From Bacteroidales bacterium (lineage in GTDB: Bacteria; Bacteroidota; Bacteroidia; Bacteroidales; F082): a stretch of 63,000 bases of DNA. Every line of letters begins with the position of its first letter. Position 1 is the first letter of the stretch. The translations under genes were made by a program, and so were the position numbers. This document shows positions 1 to 8,312 of this stretch, piece by piece. Location: NCBI GenBank assembly GCA_017477425.1, contig JAFUVT010000032.1, positions 1 through 63,000 on the forward strand, given 5' to 3'. The notes below the pieces were generated by a model that was not told where the DNA came from, did not search any database, and saw only the letters and a list, made by a program, of their open reading frames with translations.

Positions 1-84
<84 letters not shown>

Positions 85-94
85 CCACAACGGA

Positions 95-132
95 AAGCCC
101 GCCGGCAAACGCCGGCGGGCTTCTCTGTTTTC
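95..132 (+). terminator. rrn operon terminator
   Basis: A 12-bp perfect stem (arms 95-106 and 111-122, GC-rich core GCCCGCCGGC) with loop AAAC is followed by a T-rich tract. It lies directly after the 5S rRNA and is a classic intrinsic terminator of the rrn operon. Confidence 0.92.
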
Positions 133-244
133 CGGGGAACTAGCCGAAAAAAAATCTACCCTCCTACCCTTTCCTCATCGAATACTTCCAAACCCATATA
201 TAGTTTGACAACTTTTTACTATTTTTACACCCAAATTCGGAAGT

Positions 245-2284
245 ATGTCAAAAACGAGGATTCTATTTGTTATTCTTTTGATATCCAACATGATAGGTTT
301 CTCTCAAAACCCATCGCGGGATAGCATTGCACCCCAAAAACAAACGGCACTACCCTCACCGACCCTCGATTCCACTTTCGTCACCTATAAACCCTATTCG
401 TTTGACAGCATTTTCCTGAATGCTTCAAAAGTGATTGACACCACCACTTTCCATGCCGTCAACTACGAAGTGCTTGAACGCGAAAACACTATCTATAGCA
501 CATTGAGCAATACCGGATTAGCCCATAAATCCATGCGATTTGGCTATCGGAGTCACGTGGGGTTCGACATGAGCTTCTCCGCCTTTTCTGCATTCATGCA
601 GGACGAAAGCAATATGCTCAGCTACCAGTCCGTCCTTCCCTACTCCGAAATCCGCTATCTGATGACGGCCACCGACAAGGAACAACATCTCAACGTCAGG
701 TTCGGGAGGCAGTTCGCCCCTCGCCTATTTGTCGCCTTTACATTCAACACCGACTATTCGCCCGGAGCATTCAAAAACAACAAAAGTGTCAACAACTATT
801 TTTGGGTCAACACTCACTATTTCACTAAGAATCAACGCTATGCTGTAAGTGCCTTCTGGTATCGCAACAAACTCGAAATGCAAGAAAACGGAGGCATCAC
901 CAATGACGAAGCATATAGTTCACACACAGAGACCGACAACTCAGTCATCACAACTAACCTGAACTCTGCAAACAATTACGTCATTTCAAGCGGTATCGGA
1001 CTTGAACACTATTTCAACCTTCTTCCACAAATAATCAAAACAACAAATAATGAAACGCCTCAAAGAATGATCGACAGCATTGGGACCGATAGTTTGGCCG
1101 TTGACAGCATCGTCGTCGACACGCAATCGATTAGGCAAAAACTCAAAGTCAGGAAATTCACACTTGGACGCATCTGCCACAGTTTCAATTATTTGAACAG
1201 CAAGCTCTATTACAACGAGTCGTCACCATCCGCAGCCTTCTATCAGTCTTTCGACACACTATTCAACACCTCCAAATCGACCGATACTACACGGATTAGT
1301 GCGTTCAAAAACAGCTTGCAATGGAATAGTCTTGGCTACCAAAAGTACAATGATGACGTGCCGTTTTACCTCTATGCCGGCGTCAATCACGGGTATTACA
1401 CCATCAAGAGCTTCGATTACCTGGAAGGCGAGACAAGGACTGATCGAAACATCAACCAAATTGGTGTGAGTGGAGGCATTATCATCAATTTGTTCAAGTC
1501 GACGCGCATCACAGGACAGGGAGAGCTCATCACACTGGGTCACCAAATCGGAGATTTCGACGTCAAAGGCCAATGGAAACAGTTTATCGGGACCAGTAGC
1601 AATAACTACGGCTCCGCCATATTCGACTTCGAAATCAAAAGGCAAAGCGCCAACTGGTTTGAGGAAAGATACAACTCCAACCATTTCCGCTGGGACAATG
1701 ATTTCCATGCGGCCACCTATTTAACTTTCAACCTTAGATACAATTACAAAAAATATAGTATTGGGGCGAAACAGACCAGCATTTCAAACCTGATTTATTT
1801 CGGCACCGATGCGCGTCCCGCCCAATACGAGGGTATGTTCAGCATCCGAGAGGCTTACCTCAGCTTCCACCAAAACCTGTGGAGATTTGAACTTGAAGGT
1901 TTTGCTAGCATGCAAAAATCTAGCAATGAAGATGTTATACATCTACCACTTTTCATGGGGCAACTGAAGGTGGCCTACTCGCAACCCATATTCCGCAAGG
2001 CGGCGGTATTGCATCCCAGCCTGACGGTACGCTATTTCACCAAATACTACGCCGATGCTTACATGCCTGCCACACGTACTTTCTACCTGCAAAACGAAGT
2101 GCAGATAGGAAACTTCCCATACATTGACCTAGCCATTGCCCTCAAGGTGAAGAAAGCCACTGTTTTCGTTGCCTATAGCAACATGTTCCTGCTGACGGGC
2201 AATTACAACTCATTTATCGCCCCCCACTACCCGATGCGCGACAGTCGCATCTTCATCGGAATCAATTGGAGGTTGTTCAATTAG
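245..2284 (+). CDS. Putative porin (Porin_10-type outer membrane beta-barrel)
   Basis: A 679-residue exported protein. Residues 1-20 form a Sec signal peptide ending near FSQ. The rest is rich in aromatic residues and alternating polar/apolar strands (for example FGYRSHVGFDMSFSAF and the terminal RIFIGINWRLFN), ending in the aromatic residue pattern typical of outer membrane barrels. The segment around residues 175-200, SPGAFKNNKSVNNYFWVN, resembles the conserved part of the Bacteroidetes putative porin family (Porin_10). The likely role is a passive pore in the outer membrane; the substrate is unknown. The residues 270-300 region, rich in Thr/Asp/Ser, looks like a periplasmic or loop insertion. 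It is the first gene after the rrn terminator, and a weak -7-like element TATTTTTA lies at 220-227. Family assignment is from pattern recognition only. Confidence 0.8.
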   Translation: MSKTRILFVILLISNMIGFSQNPSRDSIAPQKQTALPSPTLDSTFVTYKPYSFDSIFLNASKVIDTTTFHAVNYEVLERENTIYSTLSNTGLAHKSMRFGYRSHVGFDMSFSAFSAFMQDESNMLSYQSVLPYSEIRYLMTATDKEQHLNVRFGRQFAPRLFVAFTFNTDYSPGAFKNNKSVNNYFWVNTHYFTKNQRYAVSAFWYRNKLEMQENGGITNDEAYSSHTETDNSVITTNLNSANNYVISSGIGLEHYFNLLPQIIKTTNNETPQRMIDSIGTDSLAVDSIVVDTQSIRQKLKVRKFTLGRICHSFNYLNSKLYYNESSPSAAFYQSFDTLFNTSKSTDTTRISAFKNSLQWNSLGYQKYNDDVPFYLYAGVNHGYYTIKSFDYLEGETRTDRNINQIGVSGGIIINLFKSTRITGQGELITLGHQIGDFDVKGQWKQFIGTSSNNYGSAIFDFEIKRQSANWFEERYNSNHFRWDNDFHAATYLTFNLRYNYKKYSIGAKQTSISNLIYFGTDARPAQYEGMFSIREAYLSFHQNLWRFELEGFASMQKSSNEDVIHLPLFMGQLKVAYSQPIFRKAAVLHPSLTVRYFTKYYADAYMPATRTFYLQNEVQIGNFPYIDLAIALKVKKATVFVAYSNMFLLTGNYNSFIAPHYPMRDSRIFIGINWRLFN

Positions 2285-2295
2285 AAGATTTTACG

Positions 2296-2303
2296 TAATT
2301 TTG
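2296..2303 (+). promoter_or_regulatory. -7 promoter element, antiporter gene
   Basis: TAATTTTG matches the Bacteroidetes -7 consensus TAnnTTTG and lies 19 bases before the ATG at 2323, so the antiporter has its own promoter despite the short gap after the porin gene. Confidence 0.55.
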
Positions 2304-2322
2304 CAAATTCAATCGCGCCACC

Positions 2323-3891
2323 ATGATTCAAACAGACCTCATCCCCACCACCAACACGCTTTCGGGCATCAACGACACCATTGCCCAGTTATCAGACAGT
2401 CTGAGCGACCCGAGTTTGGTCAATGTGGTGGTTGAGCAAGTGTCAAAAGGTGGTTCGTCGCGGCAAATCGGATTGACCATTGCCATCATCGGTTTACTCA
2501 TCTTCACAGCCCATCTCTTCAGTGAAATCTTCAGCCGTAAACGCATCCCCGACGTTCTTTTCCTCATTATCATTGGTCTGCTCATAGGTCCGGTCTTCCA
2601 TTGGATTTCGCCTGACAGCCTAGGCAATGCGGGAAGTCTGTTTTCGGGCATAACGCTGGTGACTATCCTTTTCGAAAGCGGTACACAACTGAGATTCAGC
2701 GCATTAAAAGATTCGTTCAAGGGTGCCTTACGGCTCACCGCGTTGAACTTCATCCTATCGGCTATTGCCATATGGCTGGTGGGCTGGCTTGCTCTTGAGC
2801 TCGACCCCATCGTGAGCATGATCTTGGGTTGCATGTTGGGCGGAACGGCCTCAGCGGTGGTCATCCCCATTGTACGCCAGATGCGCATGTCGGATAAACC
2901 CGCCATCATGCTTATCTTGGAGGCTGCCATCGGCAATGTGTTCAGCATCGTGTTAGCCTTGGCGATGATGCAAGCCATACAGTCGCGTCACGTCGAGTTC
3001 GGCGCCATTTTGGGCGACATCTTTTCATCGTTCATCCTAGCCACCGTGATGGGCCTGTTGGGTGCCATCTTCTGGGCCCTGATTTTGGATCAAGTACGCA
3101 ACATCAAATACTCCATCCTGACCACACCCGCCTTTGTTTTCATCATCTATGGCATCAACGAATGGATGGGGTTCAGCGGAGCCATCGCTGCCTTGGCATT
3201 TGGGATCGGCATGGCTAACATCGACAGCATCTACGACACCTGGCTGAAAAAATTCATCAAGAAAGTTCCCGTCAACCTGAACGCTACCGAGCGTTCGCTG
3301 TTCTCGGAACTAGTGCTGCTACTGAAGACCTTCTTCTTCATCTATGTGGGCATCTCCATCCAACTCACGCAATGGCAACCTATCGTCATCGGTCTGGGAA
3401 TCACGGTGATGCTCTTCATCATCAGGATTCCAGCTGTACGTTTCGCCATATCGAAAAAAGAAGGCATCCCCGAAAAGGAATTGGCATTCATGTCGGCCCT
3501 CAACCCCAAAGGACTGACCGCAGCCGTGTTGGCCACCCAAGCCTTGATCTTCATCCCCAACTTGGAAGTCGCCATGTTCGTGAGAAACATCGTCTTCTCG
3601 GTTATTCTCTTCAGCATTGTCGTCAACTCACTCCTAATCCCGCTGATTGACAGAGAACGGGTGTTGTATCGTATCTATCTGAAGTTGTTGAGTTTCAACC
3701 AAAAGATGAAAAACGTCGTCGCCAAGACCAAGCAGGAAGGCGAAGAACGTATCAAAAAACGCTCCAAAGCCCATGACTTGGTGGATGAGATGTTCCATTC
3801 GGAAGTCATTACCGAAATCATCAAAGAGCAGGACACTCCCGGCGCAATCAACATCCGTCCCGAATCAAGCAATTCCGAGGTGGCGGATTGA
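2323..3891 (+). CDS. Cation:proton antiporter (CPA family, NhaP/KefB-like)
   Basis: A 522-residue inner-membrane protein. After a polar N-terminal 50 residues come about 12 hydrophobic segments (from IGLTIAIIGLLIFTAHLFSE near residue 50 to IVFSVILFSIVVNSLLIPLI near residue 435), the topology of a Na+(K+)/H+ exchanger domain. The segment GGTASAVVIPIVRQM (near residue 180) and ALNPKGLTAAVLA (near 395) correspond to conserved motifs of the CPA antiporters. The last 70 residues are a charged cytoplasmic tail. The likely role is exchange of monovalent cations for protons in pH and salt homeostasis. Ion specificity cannot be read from the sequence. A NUDIX hydrolase gene follows after 24 bases. Confidence 0.88.
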   Translation: MIQTDLIPTTNTLSGINDTIAQLSDSLSDPSLVNVVVEQVSKGGSSRQIGLTIAIIGLLIFTAHLFSEIFSRKRIPDVLFLIIIGLLIGPVFHWISPDSLGNAGSLFSGITLVTILFESGTQLRFSALKDSFKGALRLTALNFILSAIAIWLVGWLALELDPIVSMILGCMLGGTASAVVIPIVRQMRMSDKPAIMLILEAAIGNVFSIVLALAMMQAIQSRHVEFGAILGDIFSSFILATVMGLLGAIFWALILDQVRNIKYSILTTPAFVFIIYGINEWMGFSGAIAALAFGIGMANIDSIYDTWLKKFIKKVPVNLNATERSLFSELVLLLKTFFFIYVGISIQLTQWQPIVIGLGITVMLFIIRIPAVRFAISKKEGIPEKELAFMSALNPKGLTAAVLATQALIFIPNLEVAMFVRNIVFSVILFSIVVNSLLIPLIDRERVLYRIYLKLLSFNQKMKNVVAKTKQEGEERIKKRSKAHDLVDEMFHSEVITEIIKEQDTPGAINIRPESSNSEVAD

Positions 3892-3915
3892 TTTGCAATA
3901 TTATAAATTGTCATT

Positions 3916-4446
3916 ATGGAAAAGACAAAATACTGCTATCGATACCCCCACCCTGCCGTCACTACCGACTGCGTGGTGTTTGGCATTGATGGTCCTAACC
4001 TGAAGGTACTGCTCATTGAACGCGGAAATGAGCCTTTCAAAGGCTGCTGGGCTTTTCCTGGCGGATTCCTCAACATGGACGAAACTGCAGAGCAGGGTGC
4101 CTTGCGCGAATTGGCTGAGGAGACGGGACTTCAACTTGGACATATCAAGGAGTTCGGCACCTTCTCCGAAGTCGAACGAGATCCACGCGAACGCGTTATT
4201 TCCATAGCCTTCTACGCCTTGGTTAGGGAATCTGACGTACAAGGCAGCGACGACGCTGCCAGAGCGCAATGGTTTCCCCTAGATAAGATACCGCACCTTG
4301 CTTTCGATCACGACATCATGTTACGCAAAGCGCTCATTAGACTTAAGGAAGACTTGGACCGCACACCACTCTGTGAAGAACATCCCTCTTCACAAGATTT
4401 TCTCGGGTGCACCGATTTTTTTGCGACATATGAACACAAAGCATAA
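3916..4446 (+). CDS. NUDIX hydrolase
   Basis: A 176-residue protein with a complete NUDIX box (residues 53-75): G-x5-E-x7-REL-x-EE-x-GL is satisfied by GFLNMDE, then TAEQGAL, then RELAEETGL. The two Glu of EE would coordinate the catalytic divalent metal. The N-terminal part (TTDCVVFGIDG, KVLLIERGNEPFKGCW) resembles the ADP-ribose/NrtR-like NUDIX group in Bacteroidetes. The expected reaction is hydrolysis of a nucleoside diphosphate linked to another moiety; the true substrate is unknown. The 3' end overlaps the start of the downstream phosphatase by 17 bases, suggesting co-translation. Confidence 0.9.
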   Translation: MEKTKYCYRYPHPAVTTDCVVFGIDGPNLKVLLIERGNEPFKGCWAFPGGFLNMDETAEQGALRELAEETGLQLGHIKEFGTFSEVERDPRERVISIAFYALVRESDVQGSDDAARAQWFPLDKIPHLAFDHDIMLRKALIRLKEDLDRTPLCEEHPSSQDFLGCTDFFATYEHKA

Positions 4447-4897
4447 AATCCTTTTTGTCTGCCACGGCAACATCTGCCGCAGCCCGATGGCAGAATTCGT
4501 GATGAAACACCTCGCTGACGAGGCGGGGCTTACTGACCATTTTGAAATCGCTTCAGCCGCCACCTCCACCGAGGAAATCGGCAATCCCGTCTATCCTCCA
4601 GCGCGACGCAAACTGGCCGAACACGGCATCGGCTGCGAGGGCAAGACCGCCCGCCAGATGACTTGGGACGACTATCAACATTTCGACCGCATCATCATTA
4701 TGGACCACAACAACCTCCGCAACCTGAAAAGGATGTTCGGCGAAGACAAAAACCACAAAATCAGTCTCTTGATGGACTTCACCCATCGTCCTGGCGATGT
4801 GGCCGACCCGTGGTATACGGGCGACTTCGAAGCTACATGGCGCGATGTATTGGAAGGCTGCCAGGGGCTACTCAACGAAATATTAAAATCACATTAA
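4430..4897 (+). CDS. Low-molecular-weight protein-tyrosine phosphatase
   Basis: A 155-residue cytoplasmic phosphatase. I chose the ATG at 4430 because the family starts directly before the P-loop; the reading frame is open further upstream but overlaps the NUDIX gene and has no family-like sequence. The signature loop is CHGNICRS (residues 11-18; C-x5-R with Cys11 nucleophile and Arg17), and the general acid Asp lies in DPWYTGD near residue 126. Length is normal for LMW-PTP. Such enzymes remove phosphate from tyrosine residues, often in capsule or exopolysaccharide control, but no such genes are adjacent here. It ends one base before the dipeptidase gene, so the NUDIX, phosphatase and C69 genes are likely one transcript. 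Confidence 0.93.
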   Translation: MNTKHKILFVCHGNICRSPMAEFVMKHLADEAGLTDHFEIASAATSTEEIGNPVYPPARRKLAEHGIGCEGKTARQMTWDDYQHFDRIIIMDHNNLRNLKRMFGEDKNHKISLLMDFTHRPGDVADPWYTGDFEATWRDVLEGCQGLLNEILKSH

Positions 4898-4898
4898 T

Positions 4899-6599
4899 AT
4901 GAAAAAAGCATTTTTCACCACATTATTATTAGCCTTGGGTCTACAAACTGCCATGGCCTGCACCAATTTGATTGTTGGAAAAAAAGCCTCAACCGATGGC
5001 AGCGTCATGTGTACCTACAACTGCGACGGCTTCGGTTTCGCTGGGTCGCTGTTCTACACGCCATCGGGTCGGCACGAAGGTGACGAACTCATCGCCATCC
5101 ACGGCTGGGGCCCGGCCAAAGAAGGGCAATATGTGAAACAAGTAGAATACACCTATAATGTGGTCGGTTTCATGAACGAGAAACAGGTGACCATCGTGGA
5201 AACCACCTTCGACGGTCGGCTGGAGCTGGTCAACCGCGAGGGCTTGCTGGATTATTTCTCCTTGATGCGTTTGGCCTTGCAACGCTCATCGACCGCCCGC
5301 GAAGCCATCCGCTGCATGGCCGAGTTGATGGACGAATACGGCTACAACAGCAGCGGCGAGACCCTCACCGTGTGCGATCCTAACGAGGCATGGATCATGG
5401 AAATTGTGGGCAAAGGTCCTAGCAAGAATGGCACCGTCTGGGTAGCATTGCGCGTCCCCGACGACTGCATCTGCGCCCACGCCAACCTGAGCCGCATCCG
5501 TCAGTTCCCGATGGAGAAAAAAGGTTCCTATAAAAGCCTCAGCAGCAAGAGTTTCAAGCACTTGAACCGTCCCGAGGTGGAGTGCATCTATGCCGCCGAT
5601 GTGGTCGGTTTGGCCAAAGAAAAAGGTTATTTCAGCGGCAAGGACGAGGATTTTTCGTTCCGCGACGCGTACTGCCCTATCGATTTCGAGAACGTGCGCT
5701 ATGCCGACGCCCGCGTATGGAGCTTCTTCCGCCACCACTACAGCCACGAGGAGATGGACAAATACCTCCCCTACCTCAACGGCGACTTCAGCGAATACGA
5801 CCATCTGCCCTTGTGGATCAAGCCCGACGCTCCGCTCTCGATGCGCGACCTGCAACGGGACATGCGCGACCATTTTGAAGGTACCGCCTTGGACATGACC
5901 GCCGACATGACCACCGGTCCGTGGGGAATGCCCATCCGTCCGCTACCCATGCACTTCAAGGATAGCGACAGCCTCGACTACTTCCGCGAGCGCCCCATCG
6001 CCACACAGCAATCCGGCTTCACCATGTGCTGCCAGATGCGCTCGTGGCTTCCCGACGACGTGGGCGGCGTGACCTGGTTCAACTGCGACGACGCCAACAT
6101 GGTGGCATACGTGCCGCTCTACTGCTGCATCACGCAGGTGCCCGACCCGTTCCGTCCCGAGAACAACCAACGCAACGAGTTCAGCGAACAGTCGGCCTTC
6201 TGGATGAACAACTGGGTAGCCAACATGGTCTATCCACGCTACTCGATGATGATTAGCGACCTGCGCACGGCACAAAACGAGCTGGAAGACTATTACTTTG
6301 CCGACCAGGACAGCGTGCTCACCGTCATCAAGGAGATGACGCCTGCCGACCGCCAGAGCTACCTCAACCAAAAGAGCATCGCCTACGCCAACCGCATGAT
6401 GACGCGCTGGGACAAATTAGCTAAATATTTGATTGTGAAATACAACGACCAAGTGGTGAAGCGTGTTGACAAAAACGGCGACTTCCAACGCTGGGGCTAC
6501 GAAACGCCCGGCTACGACCAACAATTCATCGACGCCATCAGGAAATCAACAGGAGAAAGGTATCGACTGAAGGAAGTTATTGAACGGAGGGAGAGGTAA
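4899..6599 (+). CDS. C69-family dipeptidase (Ntn hydrolase, exported)
   Basis: A 566-residue protein with a signal peptide of about 20 residues ending AMA. The next residue is Cys21 in CTNLIVGKKASTDGSV. In peptidase family C69 the N-terminal Cys exposed by processing is the catalytic nucleophile of the Ntn-hydrolase fold. The following segments (YTYNVVGFMNEKQV, ETTFDGR, RSSTAREAI, GYNSSGETLTVCDPNEAWIMEIVG) match the family layout. It is expected to cleave dipeptides in the periplasm, feeding peptide uptake. Length is typical. GC content and codon use are those of the core genome. The gene directly follows the phosphatase gene. Confidence 0.92.
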   Translation: MKKAFFTTLLLALGLQTAMACTNLIVGKKASTDGSVMCTYNCDGFGFAGSLFYTPSGRHEGDELIAIHGWGPAKEGQYVKQVEYTYNVVGFMNEKQVTIVETTFDGRLELVNREGLLDYFSLMRLALQRSSTAREAIRCMAELMDEYGYNSSGETLTVCDPNEAWIMEIVGKGPSKNGTVWVALRVPDDCICAHANLSRIRQFPMEKKGSYKSLSSKSFKHLNRPEVECIYAADVVGLAKEKGYFSGKDEDFSFRDAYCPIDFENVRYADARVWSFFRHHYSHEEMDKYLPYLNGDFSEYDHLPLWIKPDAPLSMRDLQRDMRDHFEGTALDMTADMTTGPWGMPIRPLPMHFKDSDSLDYFRERPIATQQSGFTMCCQMRSWLPDDVGGVTWFNCDDANMVAYVPLYCCITQVPDPFRPENNQRNEFSEQSAFWMNNWVANMVYPRYSMMISDLRTAQNELEDYYFADQDSVLTVIKEMTPADRQSYLNQKSIAYANRMMTRWDKLAKYLIVKYNDQVVKRVDKNGDFQRWGYETPGYDQQFIDAIRKSTGERYRLKEVIERRER

Positions 6600-6638
6600 G
6601 GGTTAGTACGGAAGTTAGAATAAAATCAGAGGCGACAG

Positions 6639-7652
6639 ATGGCACAATGGCAAAAGATAAAGATTCGGCGAGAAAGCGGTGAGATTGTTGACGCGCAAGC
6701 TCCCGTCATCATCTCCGCCAGCCGAAGCACCGACATTCCCGCTTTCTATGCCGACTGGTTCTTCCATCGGCTGAAGGTGGGCTATTCCGCTTGGACGAAT
6801 CCGTTTAACGGTGTGAAAAGTTTCATTTCATACGAAAAATGCCGCTTCATCGTGTTTTGGTCGAAGAATCCAGAGCCGTTGCTTGGCCATCTGGACGAGC
6901 TAAAGGAAAAGAACATCGGCTGCTACATCCAATATACGCTGAACGATTACGAGAAAGAAGGCTTGGAAAAGGGCGTTCCGCCTTTGGAGAAAAGGATTGA
7001 CACTTTCAAAAGATTGGTGGACAAATTGGGCCAAGGCCGCGTGATTTGGCGTTTCGACCCTTTGATTCTGACCGACCAAATTGGCATGGACGACCTATTG
7101 GGAAAAGTGGAAAACATCGGCGACCAACTGAAAGGATACACGGAAAAACTCGTTTTCAGTTATGCCGATATAAACCTATATAAGAAGGTGAAAGCCAACT
7201 TGGAGAAAAGCCATGTGAACTATCAGGAATGGAGGCTGGCACAGATGGAGGAATTTGCCAAGAAGTTATCAGAGTTAAACAAGAAATGGCACTACCAGTT
7301 GGCCACTTGCGGCGAGAAGATTGATATTGAGCGATTTGGCATCCAGCACAACCGCTGCATTGATGATGACTTGATGATTCGTTTTGCCCACCATGACAAG
7401 GCCCTGATGGACTTCCTCGGTGTGGAGGTGAAGGAATCCTTGTTTGGCACAGAGGTCGTGAAGAAAAAAGACAACCGCGACAAAGGCCAACGGCAGTTCT
7501 GCGGATGCATCGTGAGCAAGGACATTGGCGAGTATAATACCTGCCCGCATTTGTGCGAGTATTGCTATGCGAATGCGAGCAAGGAGAAGGCAATTGAGAA
7601 TTATAGAAAACACAAAACGAATCCTATGGGAGAAACGATAACAGGAAAATAA
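6639..7652 (+). CDS. DUF1848 family protein with C-terminal cysteine cluster
   Basis: A 337-residue protein recognisable as DUF1848 by the N-terminal VIISASRSTDIPAFY segment, the central IGCYIQYTLNDYEK and RVIWRFDPLILTD segments, and the C-terminal CGCIVSKDIGEYNTCPHLC followed by EYCYAN. The latter has five or six closely spaced cysteines (about residues 289-313) that could bind an Fe-S cluster or another metal. The barrel-like core with a CxxxCxxC-type cluster recalls radical-SAM-like proteins, but placement at the C-terminus is different. The function is unknown. It opens the accessory region of the window and is followed after 8 bases by a deleted ATP-binding regulator. Confidence 0.85.
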   Translation: MAQWQKIKIRRESGEIVDAQAPVIISASRSTDIPAFYADWFFHRLKVGYSAWTNPFNGVKSFISYEKCRFIVFWSKNPEPLLGHLDELKEKNIGCYIQYTLNDYEKEGLEKGVPPLEKRIDTFKRLVDKLGQGRVIWRFDPLILTDQIGMDDLLGKVENIGDQLKGYTEKLVFSYADINLYKKVKANLEKSHVNYQEWRLAQMEEFAKKLSELNKKWHYQLATCGEKIDIERFGIQHNRCIDDDLMIRFAHHDKALMDFLGVEVKESLFGTEVVKKKDNRDKGQRQFCGCIVSKDIGEYNTCPHLCEYCYANASKEKAIENYRKHKTNPMGETITGK

Positions 7653-7660
7653 TACAAAAT

Positions 7661-8248
7661 ATGACAGAATCACAAAACATAGAAGACTACACAGGAGCGA
7701 CGCCCATCCAAATCAGCGTTTACAAGGATAAGATTATGATATGGAACTACGGCAAACTGCCTGAGAATTGGACTATCGACACTTTACAAAAGAAACATTC
7801 ATCTGTTCCGCACAACCCCGACATTTCCAATGCTTTTTTCCGTATTGGTTACATTGAAGCATGGGGACGCGGTATCCGTAAGATGAACGAGCAATGCGCC
7901 GAAGCAGGGTTGCCTAAACCGCTTTATTATTACGAAAGTTCTGGTTTTTGGGTGGTGTTTCGCAAAGACTTGTTCAACGAAGAAGATTTGCAAGCCAAAG
8001 GATTGAATGAAAGGCAGATAAAGGCTGTTTTGTATGTGAAAGAGAAAGGCAAGATTACAAATAAAGTATATCAAGAAATCAATCAATGCTCAAAAGCAAC
8101 AGCAAGCCGAGACCTGACAGTATTAGTGCAAAGAAGTTTTTTGTCACCCTATGGACTTGGAGCAGGCACTTTTTATGAACTAAATAACGCCTCAAAAACG
8201 CCTCAATCGCCTCAAAAACGGCTCAAAGATGGCTCAAATGGCGCGTAA
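7661..8248 (+). pseudogene. AlbA_2/HATPase-type ATP-binding regulator, internally deleted
   Basis: A 195-residue remnant. Residues 1-8, MTESQNIE, are the typical first residues of the widespread 'RecG-like' ATP-binding regulators, but they jump directly to DYTGATPIQISVYKDKIMIW, which in the family lies some 280-300 residues later, in the HATPase-like region after the NAIVHRDY motif. The AlbA_2 DNA-binding domain and most of the ATPase core are thus missing. The rest (PDISNAFFRIGYIEAWGRGI and a C-terminal winged-helix-like segment GLNERQIKAVLYVKEKGKI) is intact and in frame. It may be a decayed gene or a short DNA-binding derivative. The family length is quoted from memory. Confidence 0.72.
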
Positions 8249-8312
8249 AGATAAGTAATTGAGCAAAAAATGAGCGATTAGGGCCATCATTGGTCAAACA
8301 ACGTGCAAGAAT

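Noticed and set aside
141..244. A tRNA or other RNA gene downstream of the left rrn terminator.
   Set aside because: The 100-base gap is AT-rich, with only a weak -7-like element at 220-227; no cloverleaf or TPsiC-arm sequence is visible.
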